From Nostoc sp. LEGE 06077 (GTDB lineage Bacteria > Cyanobacteriota > Cyanobacteriia > Cyanobacteriales > Nostocaceae), in contig NZ_JADEWI010000001.1 in assembly GCF_015207705.1 (NCBI RefSeq), positions 62,001 to 126,000 on the forward strand: 64,000 nt of DNA, read 5' to 3'. This document shows positions 33,957 through 42,310 of the stretch, one piece after another; position 1 is the first letter of the stretch, and the number at the start of each line of letters is the position of its first letter. A model generated the notes under the pieces. That model was given only the letters and a program-made list of their open reading frames with translations. It was not told the origin of the DNA and made no database searches. The translations under genes and the position numbers were made by a program.

Positions 33957-35468
33957 CTATCCCAAAAATAATTTATATGCCAAATTCTGGCTTTCATCCC
34001 AATATTGATAACCAAGGGTATCGAGAAAGGCTTGCCATTCTTGCATTTCGTGGGGTGGGACTTGCATCCCGACGACAATGCGCCCATAGTCTGCGCCATT
34101 ATTGCGATAGTGGAACATACTAATATTCCAGTTAGGACTCATGGAACCGACAAACTTCATCAATGCACCGGGACGTTCGGGAAACTCAAACCGATACAGT
34201 AATTCATTGTGGGCGAGGGGCGAATGTCCGCCTACCATGTGGCGTAAGTGTAATTTTGTCAGTTCATCATCAGTTAAATCGATGGTTTTAAAGCCGCAAT
34301 TTTCAAAGGTTTCGATCATCTTGGCTTTATCGGCGCGGTTTTGAATCTGCACACCAACAAAAATATGGGCTTCCTTTTCATCAGCAATGCGATAGTTAAA
34401 CTCAGTTAAATTGCGTTGACCAATACATTCGCAAAACTTCCGCAGACTACCTTGTTCTTCGGGAATGGCGACTGCAAATATGGCTTCGCGGCGTTCACCC
34501 AACTCGGCGCGTTCAGCGACAAACCGCAGGCGGTCAAAATTCATATTCGCACCACAAGCCACAGCCACCAAAGTTTGTCCTTGAATTTGTTCTCGTTCGA
34601 CATAAGCTTTAGCAGCTGCGATCGCCAATGCCCCCGCAGGTTCTAAAATAGAACGGGTATCTTCAAAGACATCTTTGATTGCGGCACAGGTATCATCGGT
34701 ATCCACCAAAATAATTTCATCTACATATTCTTGGCACAGGCGGAAGGTTTCTTCCCCGACTTCCCGCACCGCTACCCCATCAGCAAATAAACCAACTTGC
34801 GACAGCCGCACCCGTTTTCCAGCTTTTAATGATTGGTGCATCGCGTCAGCATCGACAGGTTCCACACCAATAATTTTAATTTCTGGACGTAATCGTTTCA
34901 CATACGCCCCAATTCCCGAAATTAAACCACCGCCACCAATAGCCACAAAAATTGCATGAATGGGTTGCTGGTATTGACGCAAAATCTCCATCCCGATGGT
35001 TCCCTGTCCCGCAATTACATCAGGGTCATCAAAAGGATGAATAAAGGTTAAGCCTTTTTCGGTTTCTAATTGTCGCGCATAAGCATAAGCGTCATCGTAA
35101 GTATTGCCATGCAAAACAACTTGTCCACCCCTAGCTTTAACAGCATCTATTTTTACCTGGGGTGTTGTAACGGGCATCACAATAATAGCAGTTGTTCCCA
35201 GGCGACTAGCAGCTAAAGCCACACCTTGGGCATGATTTCCCGCCGAAGCCGCAATGACACCTTGTGCTAACAAATCCGGCGGTAAGTTTACCATTTTGTT
35301 GTATGCACCCCGCAGCTTGAAAGAAAACACCGACTGCATATCTTCCCGCTTTAATAGCAGCTGATTATTCAGCCGTTTGGAGAGATTCGGGGCATACTCC
35401 AGTGGGGTTTCTTGGGCAACATCGTACACACGGGCGGTCAGTATTTGTACTAGATAGTCGCAAAGCAT
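33957..35468 (-). CDS. ilvA: Threonine ammonia-lyase (threonine dehydratase), biosynthetic
   Basis: The 503-residue enzyme has the fold-type II PLP domain with the Schiff-base lysine K51 (SFKLRGAYNK) and the phosphate loop IGGGGLISGIGAY, followed by two C-terminal ACT-like regulatory domains (AVAIPEEQGSLRKFCECIGQ and RFEFPERPGALMKFVGSMSP). It deaminates threonine to 2-oxobutanoate, the first committed step of isoleucine synthesis, in the cytoplasm. The two-ACT form is the biosynthetic type, inhibited by isoleucine and reactivated by valine in well-studied homologues. Length matches the family. It is apparently monocistronic. Confidence 0.95.
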   Translation of the reverse strand: MLCDYLVQILTARVYDVAQETPLEYAPNLSKRLNNQLLLKREDMQSVFSFKLRGAYNKMVNLPPDLLAQGVIAASAGNHAQGVALAASRLGTTAIIVMPVTTPQVKIDAVKARGGQVVLHGNTYDDAYAYARQLETEKGLTFIHPFDDPDVIAGQGTIGMEILRQYQQPIHAIFVAIGGGGLISGIGAYVKRLRPEIKIIGVEPVDADAMHQSLKAGKRVRLSQVGLFADGVAVREVGEETFRLCQEYVDEIILVDTDDTCAAIKDVFEDTRSILEPAGALAIAAAKAYVEREQIQGQTLVAVACGANMNFDRLRFVAERAELGERREAIFAVAIPEEQGSLRKFCECIGQRNLTEFNYRIADEKEAHIFVGVQIQNRADKAKMIETFENCGFKTIDLTDDELTKLHLRHMVGGHSPLAHNELLYRFEFPERPGALMKFVGSMSPNWNISMFHYRNNGADYGRIVVGMQVPPHEMQEWQAFLDTLGYQYWDESQNLAYKLFLG

Positions 35469-35593
35469 GGTGTCAAAGGTTAGCAGATGCCAGATAGATG
35501 TTAATTTTACGGCACTTGTGTACTCAGATTCCTGAATTGTTGAGAAGTCGGGGATCTTTTCGCTGGAAAATAGTTTTTGTAGAGATACAAAAA

Positions 35594-36253
35594 CTAAATT
35601 GTGTCTGGGTCAATATTTAATTCTCGTAATTTCGCAGCTAAACGTTCTGCAACTTCTTCTGGTGTCGGAATTAGTTTGCCTGAAGGTGTAAAAAATCGCA
35701 ATAATCCTTGATGAATTCCCAAATATAAATTTAACTGTTGACTCCACAAATGCCCTTGAGGATTGGGTTCTAAGGGTTGATACACTCCATCTAAGAGATG
35801 ATACCCGGCAAATTCTAAACTCTCTGGGTCGAACCAAAAATAATCAGGGGTACGAAAAGTATCTTGATAAATCTGTTTTTTTAAACCTTTATCAGTATCC
35901 GCAGTTTTTGGTGAAAGAATTTCGACAATTATGTTAGGATATTTGCCCTCTTCTTGCCAAACGACCCAACTTTTTCGCGTTCGGCGTTCAGTTCCTAGCA
36001 CTACAAAAAAATCTGGCCCGCGAAAGTTTTCCGATTTGCGCTGGTTAGGACTATAGTAAATTGTCAGGTTAGCCGCTGCGTAAAAGTCTTGTCTGTCCCG
36101 CCACAACCATTCCAGACATTTCAAAAGTAAGATGATCTGTCGTAGATGTAGTTCAGTTTCCAACGGAGGCTCATCACTATATAAGTCACCAGGGGGAAAG
36201 ATAACATCTTCTGGTGTGTCTTGACGAGTGTTGAAATCTTGAGCAAGAGACAT
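35594..36253 (-). CDS. Uma2 family (DUF820) protein, paralogue of the one at 919-1623
   Basis: The 219-residue protein aligns over its whole length with the Uma2 protein at 919-1623: shared DVIFPPGDLYSDEPPLETEL, RGPDFFVVLGTERRTRKSWV and YPNIIVEILSPKTADTDKGL. It carries the same candidate PD-(D/E)xK acids. It lacks the Q/A/E-rich insertion found near the C-terminus of the other copy. Members of this family multiply strongly in cyanobacterial genomes and are predicted nucleases of unknown purpose. It is monocistronic and divergent from the M90 peptidase gene. Confidence 0.8.
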   Translation of the reverse strand: MSLAQDFNTRQDTPEDVIFPPGDLYSDEPPLETELHLRQIILLLKCLEWLWRDRQDFYAAANLTIYYSPNQRKSENFRGPDFFVVLGTERRTRKSWVVWQEEGKYPNIIVEILSPKTADTDKGLKKQIYQDTFRTPDYFWFDPESLEFAGYHLLDGVYQPLEPNPQGHLWSQQLNLYLGIHQGLLRFFTPSGKLIPTPEEVAERLAAKLRELNIDPDTI

Positions 36254-36354
36254 AGGGGGGATGAAGTTATCTGGAGTATATGTCTAGTTTAATGGCTGGT
36301 GATGGGGTGCGATCGCTATACTAACTAGCAGTGGCACAGCATCACACAAAATCA

Positions 36355-37179
36355 ATGGGTGCAGCAATTATTATTTTTCTTATCCTGGGGTTGATTGTCA
36401 CTGCAATTTTCATCAGTCCCATTTTGACTAAACAGCGACGAAAGCGCCTTAAAAAGCGTCCTTTTCCCCCACTTTGGGCTGCTGTGATTGACAATAATCT
36501 CCCTATTTATTTACGCCTTTCCCCAGAAGAACGCCGACGACTTCAAGGACATATTCAAGTATTTTTAGCCGAAAAACAATTTATTGGCTGTCAAGGCTTG
36601 CAAGTCACAACAGAAATGAAAATTACAATTGCGGCTGTTGCTTGTTTACTTCTATTAAATGAACGCGGTGAATACTTTCCTAAACTGCGTTCAATTTTGA
36701 TTTATCCCAGCACTTATTTTGTCAATCAAACTGTGGCGGTGAGTGATTATGTTGTCGAAGAAAGACGCGATGCCAGACTAGGAGAATCTTGGGTAAAAGA
36801 CCAAGTAATATTATCTTGGGAACAGGTGCAACGAGACACCCAAAACTGGAGTGATGGACATAATGTTGTGCTGCATGAATTTGCCCATCAATTAGATCAA
36901 GAAGATGGGAAAGCTGAAGGTGTACCGATTTTGCCCAACAAATCAGATTATCTTGTTTGGGCGCAGGTAATGACAGCAGAATATCAACAACTCTGCAATG
37001 ATATTCAACAAAATATCAAAACTGTTATTGATAGTTATGGGACGACTAATCCCGCTGAATTTTTTGCCGTAGCGACTGAGACTTTTTTTGAAAAGCCACA
37101 GCAATTGTTAGAAAAGCATTCAGCACTTTTTAATTTATTAAAAAGATATTATCAAGTCAATCCTGAGTATTGGATTTAA
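36355..37179 (+). CDS. M90 family zinc metallopeptidase (MtfA-like)
   Basis: From the ATG at 36355 (MGAAIIIFLILGLIVTAIFI) the 274-residue product has an N-terminal membrane helix and then the MtfA/DUF980 catalytic domain, with the zinc motif HEFAHQLD (H174, E175, H178) and the conserved NPAEFFAVATETFFEKP block. A GTG at 36331 would add eight residues. E. coli MtfA is a cytosolic aminopeptidase that binds the glucose repressor Mlc; it has no membrane anchor, so this anchored form probably has another setting. The catalytic glutamate and both histidines are present, so activity is expected. Confidence 0.88.
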   Translation: MGAAIIIFLILGLIVTAIFISPILTKQRRKRLKKRPFPPLWAAVIDNNLPIYLRLSPEERRRLQGHIQVFLAEKQFIGCQGLQVTTEMKITIAAVACLLLLNERGEYFPKLRSILIYPSTYFVNQTVAVSDYVVEERRDARLGESWVKDQVILSWEQVQRDTQNWSDGHNVVLHEFAHQLDQEDGKAEGVPILPNKSDYLVWAQVMTAEYQQLCNDIQQNIKTVIDSYGTTNPAEFFAVATETFFEKPQQLLEKHSALFNLLKRYYQVNPEYWI

Positions 37180-37223
37180 TCAAGATATCGTGCTGGTCAA
37201 TCAATATTTAGTCTGATGATTTT

Positions 37224-37628
37224 CTAGGATGCAGCAGCAGCGCAAATATTGATTTTTTGTAGACCATTTCGCAGATATCTTACTAACAAGCTGTTGTTAA
37301 TAATATAAGTTGTTGCATAATTTTGAGGGATAAGCTCTCTTACTTTTTCAACTAAGTAGCTAAAGTCTTGTTGAGATTCATTTGATACACTTCTACCAAG
37401 CCACATCAAGGCTATTAATTCTGCTTTTTCTTCCTGGGAAAATTCCTCAATATATTTATGTAGTATGAGTAATGAATATTTTCCTGTGAGATGAAAATCA
37501 TCTAAATAATTAGACAATTTATCTAGAAATGTTTCAACTGGCTTTATTCTCCCAGAGCCTCTTGATCCATGAATTAATTCAGCTATTTCTAAAAAATTCT
37601 CTATTTTCTTTATTGACAATAACATCAT
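37224..37628 (-). CDS. DUF3775-like hypothetical protein
   Basis: A 134-residue soluble helical protein. The segment FSQEEKAELIALMWLGRSVS resembles the core of DUF3775 (a short acidic helix followed by ALMWLGRG), which is the only recognisable feature. The N-terminus (LLSIKKIENFLEIAELI) also fits that family's opening. DUF3775 has no known role. The gene is AT-rich compared with its neighbours and is not part of an operon. The two adjacent Met codons at the start are equivalent choices. Confidence 0.6.
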   Translation of the reverse strand: MMLLSIKKIENFLEIAELIHGSRGSGRIKPVETFLDKLSNYLDDFHLTGKYSLLILHKYIEEFSQEEKAELIALMWLGRSVSNESQQDFSYLVEKVRELIPQNYATTYIINNSLLVRYLRNGLQKINICAAAAS

Positions 37629-37962
37629 ATATTTGTATTAAATTCAAAAATAACAAATAAAAGCTTATCTATATGCATTAACAAAACTTTCCTAATGTAA
37701 AAATATAATCACTAATTAATCTGGCAACTTTTACTTAAGTATGACAGTTTAGTGTTTGAATTTAAGTCTTACCAACAGTTTGAAATGTATAATATGATGT
37801 ATAACGTTTGAGTTTGTCACAAAAATTCAAAATCTTGAGAGGATCTCTGGGATTTTGTATAACTTTCTGGTAGTAAAATGTTAGTATCACAGAGAAAACT
37901 ATAAGATTGCAGATATTAATAAAAGTTAAAGTTCATGATCTGGGGAGCAGGTTTTTTGTCCT
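37629..37962. other. 334-base gap, no gene or clear element
   Basis: AT-rich DNA between divergent genes, presumably carrying the promoters of the DUF3775-like gene and the NACHT gene. I see no repeat, hairpin or reading frame worth naming. Confidence 0.4.
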
Positions 37963-39666
37963 ATGGTCAAGCGATCGCTCCAAGCATCACTCAAGGGAAT
38001 TCAAGAGGCTAAAAAAGCATTTGTACGCAAGGGTTGGACACAAGACAACTTAGCTGGAGAAATTAATATTAAGACTAGACAACCGATTTGGCGATTTTTT
38101 AGTGGTCGTCCGGTTGAGCGTCATACCTTTATAGAAATTTGCTCGGTGTTGGAATTAAATTGGCGGGAAATTGCGACTCATCCCCCCGCTGAATTTCTTG
38201 ACCAAGAAGAATTCCGCCAGCCCCTGGTCTGGGATATTGATACACTAGTGCAACAATTGCGATCGCAGCGCTTCGAGAAAATTCAAGACCAGTGTGGTAT
38301 TTTGCAGTTATTGGATATCAGCCATCCCGTAGCGATCGATGACATATATATAGATGTGAATATTCTGGAGGAGATTCCTAGTTTTCAGTATCTAGAAATT
38401 ACGGAACTGCAAAACCTTGATCCCAAAGAATTTGACCGGGTTGGCTTAGGCGAAGTCTCTCAAACACAAATACCGGGTAAACGAGCAGTTGAAACATACT
38501 CTAAGCTAAGGGTACTCGGCAAACCAGGCGTAGGTAAAACTACTTTTTTGCAACATCTGGCCATTCAGTGCAACCAGGGCGCATTTGCAGCCAATCAAGT
38601 CCCAATCTTTATCACACTGAGAAATTTCGCCCAAGAGTCTAAAGTTACGAACGAGTTCAGCCTATTAAATTATATCCGCCAGGAGTTCCTCACCTCTGGT
38701 ATTTCTGATACCTCAGTCATCGAAACCTTACTCAATGCAGGCAGAGTATTATTGTTGCTGGATGGTATGGATGAAGTTCTCAACCAACAGAGCAATGGTG
38801 TCTTAAGCGAAATTCGCTCTTTTTCAGATAAATATCATAAAAATCAGTTAGTCGCTACCTGTCGTACAGCAGCCCAAAGATTGAGACTCCGAGGTTTTAC
38901 CGATGTTGAAATTGCCCCATTTACCTTAGAACAAATCCAAGCCTTCGCGCAAAAATGGTTTGTAGCCTTTACCAAGACCAACATTGAAGATGGTCAAGTC
39001 CAGTCCGTTGAGTTTATTCAAAAGCTAGACTTAGATGAAAACTGGCAATTTCGCCAACTTGTCGTCACACCTTTATTTTTGCATCTTGCTTGCTGGGTGT
39101 TTCAAGGTCAAGAAAAATTTCCCACAAAGCGCACTGATTTTTATAAACAAGGCTTAGACCTGCTATTGGGTAAATGGGATGAAGCTAAAGGTGTGGAACG
39201 GGATGAAGTTTACCGGGGATTCTTATTACCGCAAAAGTTCAAGTTATTGAGTCAGATTGCAGCAGCCACATTTGAGCAGGGTCAGTACTTTTTTGAGCAA
39301 CGTGTCGTTGAGCAATACATTGGTGACTATATTCAAAATCTCACTAACGTGTCAATGGATGCAGATGAACTGCAAATAGAAAGCGAAGCAGCGTTGAAAG
39401 CGATAGAGGCGCAACATGGGTTACTAGCAGAACGGGCGCGGGGAATTTTCTCTTTTTCCTATCTAGCGTTTCAAGAATATTTTACAGCGCGAAAAATTGT
39501 TGCCAGCCATAATTTACAAGCATTTGAGCAAGCAATGGGAGGATTGGTCAGTCACATCACCGACCCACACTGGCGGGAAATTTTTTTGTTGACAGCTACC
39601 ATGCTGCGGAGTGCGGACTCTTTGGTACAGTTAATGAAGCAACAAATTGATGCTCTAGTTGCCTAA
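37963..39666 (+). CDS. NACHT-domain STAND ATPase, interrupted at codon 568
   Basis: The first 567 residues of a NACHT NTPase. The N-terminus is a small helix-turn-helix-like domain (GWTQDNLAGEINIKTRQPIW). A linker leads to the P-loop LGKPGVGKTTFL (K192), Walker B LLLLDGMDEVL (D267), the sensor CRTAAQRLRLRGF and the NACHT-typical FSYLAFQEYFTARKI. Such STAND proteins oligomerise on ligand binding and in bacteria include antiphage and signalling switches. The frame is stopped by a TAA at 39664, but codons after it continue in the same frame with coherent protein sequence to 40275. The intact gene was probably about 770 codons, with the stop arising from a CAA by one base change. The fragment retains the complete ATPase but lacks its C-terminal helical part. 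Confidence 0.82.
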   Translation: MVKRSLQASLKGIQEAKKAFVRKGWTQDNLAGEINIKTRQPIWRFFSGRPVERHTFIEICSVLELNWREIATHPPAEFLDQEEFRQPLVWDIDTLVQQLRSQRFEKIQDQCGILQLLDISHPVAIDDIYIDVNILEEIPSFQYLEITELQNLDPKEFDRVGLGEVSQTQIPGKRAVETYSKLRVLGKPGVGKTTFLQHLAIQCNQGAFAANQVPIFITLRNFAQESKVTNEFSLLNYIRQEFLTSGISDTSVIETLLNAGRVLLLLDGMDEVLNQQSNGVLSEIRSFSDKYHKNQLVATCRTAAQRLRLRGFTDVEIAPFTLEQIQAFAQKWFVAFTKTNIEDGQVQSVEFIQKLDLDENWQFRQLVVTPLFLHLACWVFQGQEKFPTKRTDFYKQGLDLLLGKWDEAKGVERDEVYRGFLLPQKFKLLSQIAAATFEQGQYFFEQRVVEQYIGDYIQNLTNVSMDADELQIESEAALKAIEAQHGLLAERARGIFSFSYLAFQEYFTARKIVASHNLQAFEQAMGGLVSHITDPHWREIFLLTATMLRSADSLVQLMKQQIDALVA

Positions 39667-40275
39667 GACCCTTATATACAAGAGTTTTTAACTTGGGCAA
39701 GCCAAAAATCTCGCACTATTCCTAGCCTACCAAAAGATGCGACAGTCCGAGCATTTTACCTAGCCTTGAGCCGGACTCCCCGCGTAGCACCTCACTTTGC
39801 CTTAGCCAGCAGCCTTGACCAAGGAATGTTTCTCGATGCAGCCTTAGATAACCTGCTGCTAGAGTGTGCAATTGATGAAAGTCAGGACTTTGCCCACTTC
39901 CACGCCTGTGGAGATGCTCTCTCGAACATTCTGGGTATTGTTCTCGATGTTGGACTCTCTAAATCTCTGCAAAAACTCTCTGACCAATTGCCCAATTCTC
40001 ATCAAAATCAAGCACGGTTTCGGCTGTGGATGCAGACTAGCTATACAGCCTGGGCGGAACAGTTGAGAACAACAGTGATGAACTATCGCAATATTAATCA
40101 CCAGTGGCAGTTTAGCCCTGAGCAAGTACAAGTATTACAACGCTACTACGATGCTAATCAATTACTACTCGATTGTCTGCATAGCAATTGTGAAGTGACT
40201 GCTGCTATTAGGCAAGAAATTGAAGCTACTTTATTGTTGCCGCAGAAAGAACTGGAAGACAGGGAATGGCAATAG
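39667..40275 (+). pseudogene. C-terminal part of the NACHT protein, separated by an in-frame TAA
   Basis: Directly after the TAA at 39664 the same frame reads DPYIQEFLTWASQKSRTIPS and stays open for about 200 codons to a stop at 40273. It continues with AFYLALSRTPRVAPHFALAS, LECAIDESQDFAHFHACGDA and a helical tail. This is the helical C-terminal domain that follows NACHT in cyanobacterial relatives. A TTG at 39766 could restart translation, giving a 169-residue fragment, but no ribosome binding site is evident. The absence of other frame damage suggests the stop is recent or is sometimes read through. Confidence 0.7.
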
Positions 40276-40403
40276 TTTTTTTCGTTAAATTTCCCAAAAA
40301 TGAGCATAAATAAGTTTTGTGTCGTAGTTAATCAACTAATTCACAAAATCAAACAACACCAAATCATAGTATAGGTGCAGAAAGTTATTCTCTCCTACTT
40401 TTA

Positions 40404-40748
40404 TGCGAGTTCGACGGATAGAAAAAACCCTCTCCCCACAGAGCTACGGTGTACACACAAATGTTCGTTGAGTGCATCTTTCCCGCCTCGGAATGAATTC
40501 CGAGTCTCATAGCGCAAGTCATCTGAAGATGACTCAACTAAAAATATATTCCAGTCCACGTTTTGTGGACTTTGGCTATGAGCCTGGAACTTTAGTTCTA
40601 GGCGGGATACGGCAAATTTTCGACTTGTGTGTACACGGTAGCCCACAGAGAGAGAGGCTTTGAAAACCTAATTTTTTGTGGAACCCGCTGAATATTTCTG
40701 CCTCTCTTAGCATCGGAGAGATTTTAGGGAAAGATTGATCAAACTCAC
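40404..40748. repeat. GTGAGTTC-ended repeat element, split by a MITE insertion
   Basis: The left part GCGAGTTCGACGGATAGAAA and CCCTCTCC matches the start of the element at 48034-48229, and the right end GATCAAACTCAC is a mirrored GTGAGTTTGATC. A 198-base foreign element with target-site duplication sits inside at 40444-40641. Confidence 0.5.
40444..40641 (+). mobile_element. MITE with CTACGGTGTACACAC ends and multi-hairpin core, copy 1
   Basis: The ends CTACGGTGTACACACAA and TTGTGTGTACACGGTAG are inverted repeats with one mismatch. The element is flanked by the direct repeat CCCACAGAG (40435-40443 and 40642-40650), as expected of a target-site duplication. The core has an outer stem CCCGCCT/AGGCGGG enclosing hairpins CTCGGAAT/ATTCCGAG, CTCATAGC/GCTATGAG (itself enclosing GTCATCT/AGATGAC and GTCCAC/GTGGAC) and CTGGAACT/AGTTCTAG, a cloverleaf-like layout. 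No protein is encoded. Confidence 0.75.
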
Positions 40749-40845
40749 ACTAATTTTGATTTGAATATCTGCTGATTTAGCCACTTTGTAATTACGGTTT
40801 TTTTCATCCCACTTTGCACTTGAAATCCTGATTGTAGGTTTTATT

Positions 40846-41358
40846 ATGAATCCAACTATTACTTCTTCTATTAAGGTTGGAACACTCAAAGGTGTGCAAA
40901 TACTCGTTGTAGATAACGATATCGATAGTGGAGTCCTACTTACGATCTTTCTCTCTTATTTTGGTGCAAATGTGATCACAGCAGTCTCTATCAAGGAGGC
41001 GGTAAACAGCCTGACTTGCTTCTTTCCCCATATCATCATTTGTGAAATAAGATTTTTGGGTGAAAATGTCTATGTTTTACTGAATAAATTGACGGAAATA
41101 GAATCCTTAAGTAAGAATCATATTCCAATTATTGTGACTTCCACCTGTGTCAATGGGAGTATTGAGCAAATTCCAGAGATAGAGTTTGAAGGATATTTAC
41201 TCAAACCAATTGACTTGGATAAATTACTTGTCATGATCGATCATTTAGTACCATTTGGCAGAAACAATTTATTGGCTGATAAACTCAAACACTCCTTTAT
41301 TAATGGTCTGGCTGTAGCAGATAGCTTATTAACAGGAATCAAGGAAAATTATGAATAA
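40846..41358 (+). CDS. Receiver-like protein with Glu at the phosphorylation site
   Basis: A 170-residue single-domain response-regulator fold: VQILVVDNDID (D23, N24), then FFPHIIICEIRFLGENVY and LLKPIDLDKL with the conserved K120. The position of the phosphoacceptor aspartate is E67 (ICEIRF), and one of the two acidic-pocket residues is Asn. Glu at this place often mimics the phosphorylated state, so it may be locked active or bind a partner without phosphorylation. No output domain is present. Its stop overlaps the next receiver gene's start by 8 bases (41351-41358), so the two are translationally linked and may act as a pair. Confidence 0.82.
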   Translation: MNPTITSSIKVGTLKGVQILVVDNDIDSGVLLTIFLSYFGANVITAVSIKEAVNSLTCFFPHIIICEIRFLGENVYVLLNKLTEIESLSKNHIPIIVTSTCVNGSIEQIPEIEFEGYLLKPIDLDKLLVMIDHLVPFGRNNLLADKLKHSFINGLAVADSLLTGIKENYE

Positions 41359-41821
41359 AATCTATGGGTCGCATAACTTTGAGAATGTAAATTTAGCCGA
41401 CGATACAAAAGACTTAGATATTTTGCCAGAATTGACAATTCTGGTAGTGGACGATGATGAAAATATGCGGCTTTCTATTACCGATATATTTGAAATCTAT
41501 GGAATGAAGGTAATGACGGCCTCTAATGCCTTAGAAGCATTTGAGTTAGTGGAAAAGTTTACACTAGACCTCTTAATTAGTGACATTAATATGCCAGGAG
41601 AAAATGGCTATTGGTTAATAGAGCAAATCAGAAAAATTACATCTCCAAAAAAAAGAGAACTTCCAGCGATCGCTTATACTGGCAATACTGAAGCTAACGC
41701 ACAGAAAAAGGCGCTGGCTTCTGGGTTTCAAACTTATATCCAAAAGCCTTCAAAGATACAGCATTTACTAACAGAAGCAACAAAACTGCTGAAATTCAGT
41801 GAAGAATTACCAGGAAATTAG
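41351..41821 (+). CDS. Single-domain response regulator (canonical receiver)
   Basis: A 156-residue CheY-like protein with an N-terminal extension of about 28 residues. The full active site is present: D34/D35 in ILVVDDDENM, phosphoacceptor D78 in LLISDINMPGENGYW, T110 in AIAYTGNT and K132 in YIQKPS. It should accept phosphate from a histidine kinase; none is encoded nearby. It overlaps the preceding pseudo-receiver gene and is likely made from the same transcript. The absence of an output domain suggests it acts by protein contact, possibly with its Glu-containing neighbour. A strong hairpin terminator follows the next small gene at 42171. Confidence 0.9.
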   Translation: MNKIYGSHNFENVNLADDTKDLDILPELTILVVDDDENMRLSITDIFEIYGMKVMTASNALEAFELVEKFTLDLLISDINMPGENGYWLIEQIRKITSPKKRELPAIAYTGNTEANAQKKALASGFQTYIQKPSKIQHLLTEATKLLKFSEELPGN

Positions 41822-41892
41822 GCGATCGCTACCTGAATCCCGCTTTATCATGGACTCAGCATTTCCGCAAGATTTTTGTTATACTTGTTTAC

Positions 41893-42138
41893 ATGATAAA
41901 TAATTTAAACTTCCAATCTCCTGAGCTATTTGGTTCTGTTGTTTTCACACCTGACTTTAATAGCTTTAAGACTATCAATCCTTCACAAGCATGGTCTTTA
42001 TTCTTCACAGGCGGTAGAGAAGATAACAAACTAGATTCTAAACCTCGAATCAGCCTATTATTTACTATGATTGTGCTGGCTCTTGGTATCTCTGGGTTTG
42101 CCAGAACATTGATTATCCAGGCTTTCTTTCCTGGTTAA
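41893..42138 (+). CDS. Small hypothetical membrane protein, 81 aa
   Basis: An 81-residue frame beginning MINNLNFQSPELFGSVVFTP, with a polar N-terminal half and one clear hydrophobic helix near the C-terminus (RISLLFTMIVLALGISGFAR) followed by TLIIQAFFPG. I recognise no family. It lies 72 bases downstream of the receiver pair and just upstream of a strong hairpin (42171-42194), consistent with being the last gene of that transcript. The coding potential is moderate, supported by the coherent membrane segment and by the terminator placed after its stop. Confidence 0.55.
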   Translation: MINNLNFQSPELFGSVVFTPDFNSFKTINPSQAWSLFFTGGREDNKLDSKPRISLLFTMIVLALGISGFARTLIIQAFFPG

Positions 42139-42170
42139 TTGCTTGACTAATAGTTAATAATATCTTCGGT

Positions 42171-42201
42171 GAACCACCAAGAAGTTGGTGGTTCAAGCTT
42201 T
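42171..42201 (+). terminator. Strong hairpin terminator after the receiver gene cluster
   Basis: GAACCACCAA (42171-42180) pairs perfectly with TTGGTGGTTC (42185-42194) over a GAAG tetraloop, followed by AAGCTTTTAA. It lies 32 bases after the stop at 42138. Confidence 0.7.
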
Positions 42202-42255
42202 TAATGATTAACCAGATAACGCCGTGTGCAACTTTATCTCCAACCTAACCCCCCA

Positions 42256-42278
42256 CCCCTTCCCTTGTAGGGAAGGGG
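42256..42278. repeat. CCCCTTCCC/GGGAAGGGG hairpin, REP-like
   Basis: A 9-bp perfect stem with a five-base loop, inside the frequent cyanobacterial phrase CCTAACCCCCCACCCCTTCC. It directly precedes the left end of the second MITE copy. Confidence 0.5.
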
Positions 42279-42310
42279 AGAAAGAATCAAAGCCTCTCTC
42301 CGTTGCGGGG

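Larger units (their letters stand above)
40276..40845. other. 570-base gap: nested repeat elements, no gene
   Basis: Contains a GTGAGTTC-type element (40404-40748) into which a 198-base hairpin-rich element is inserted. The remaining about 100 bases before 40846 should hold the promoter of the receiver gene pair. Confidence 0.55.

Noticed and set aside
40491-40609. tRNA or tRNA-like gene because of the cloverleaf layout
   Set aside because: Arm lengths and conserved tRNA bases (GTTC-type T arm, CCA position, anticodon loop) do not fit; a duplicated mobile element explains it.
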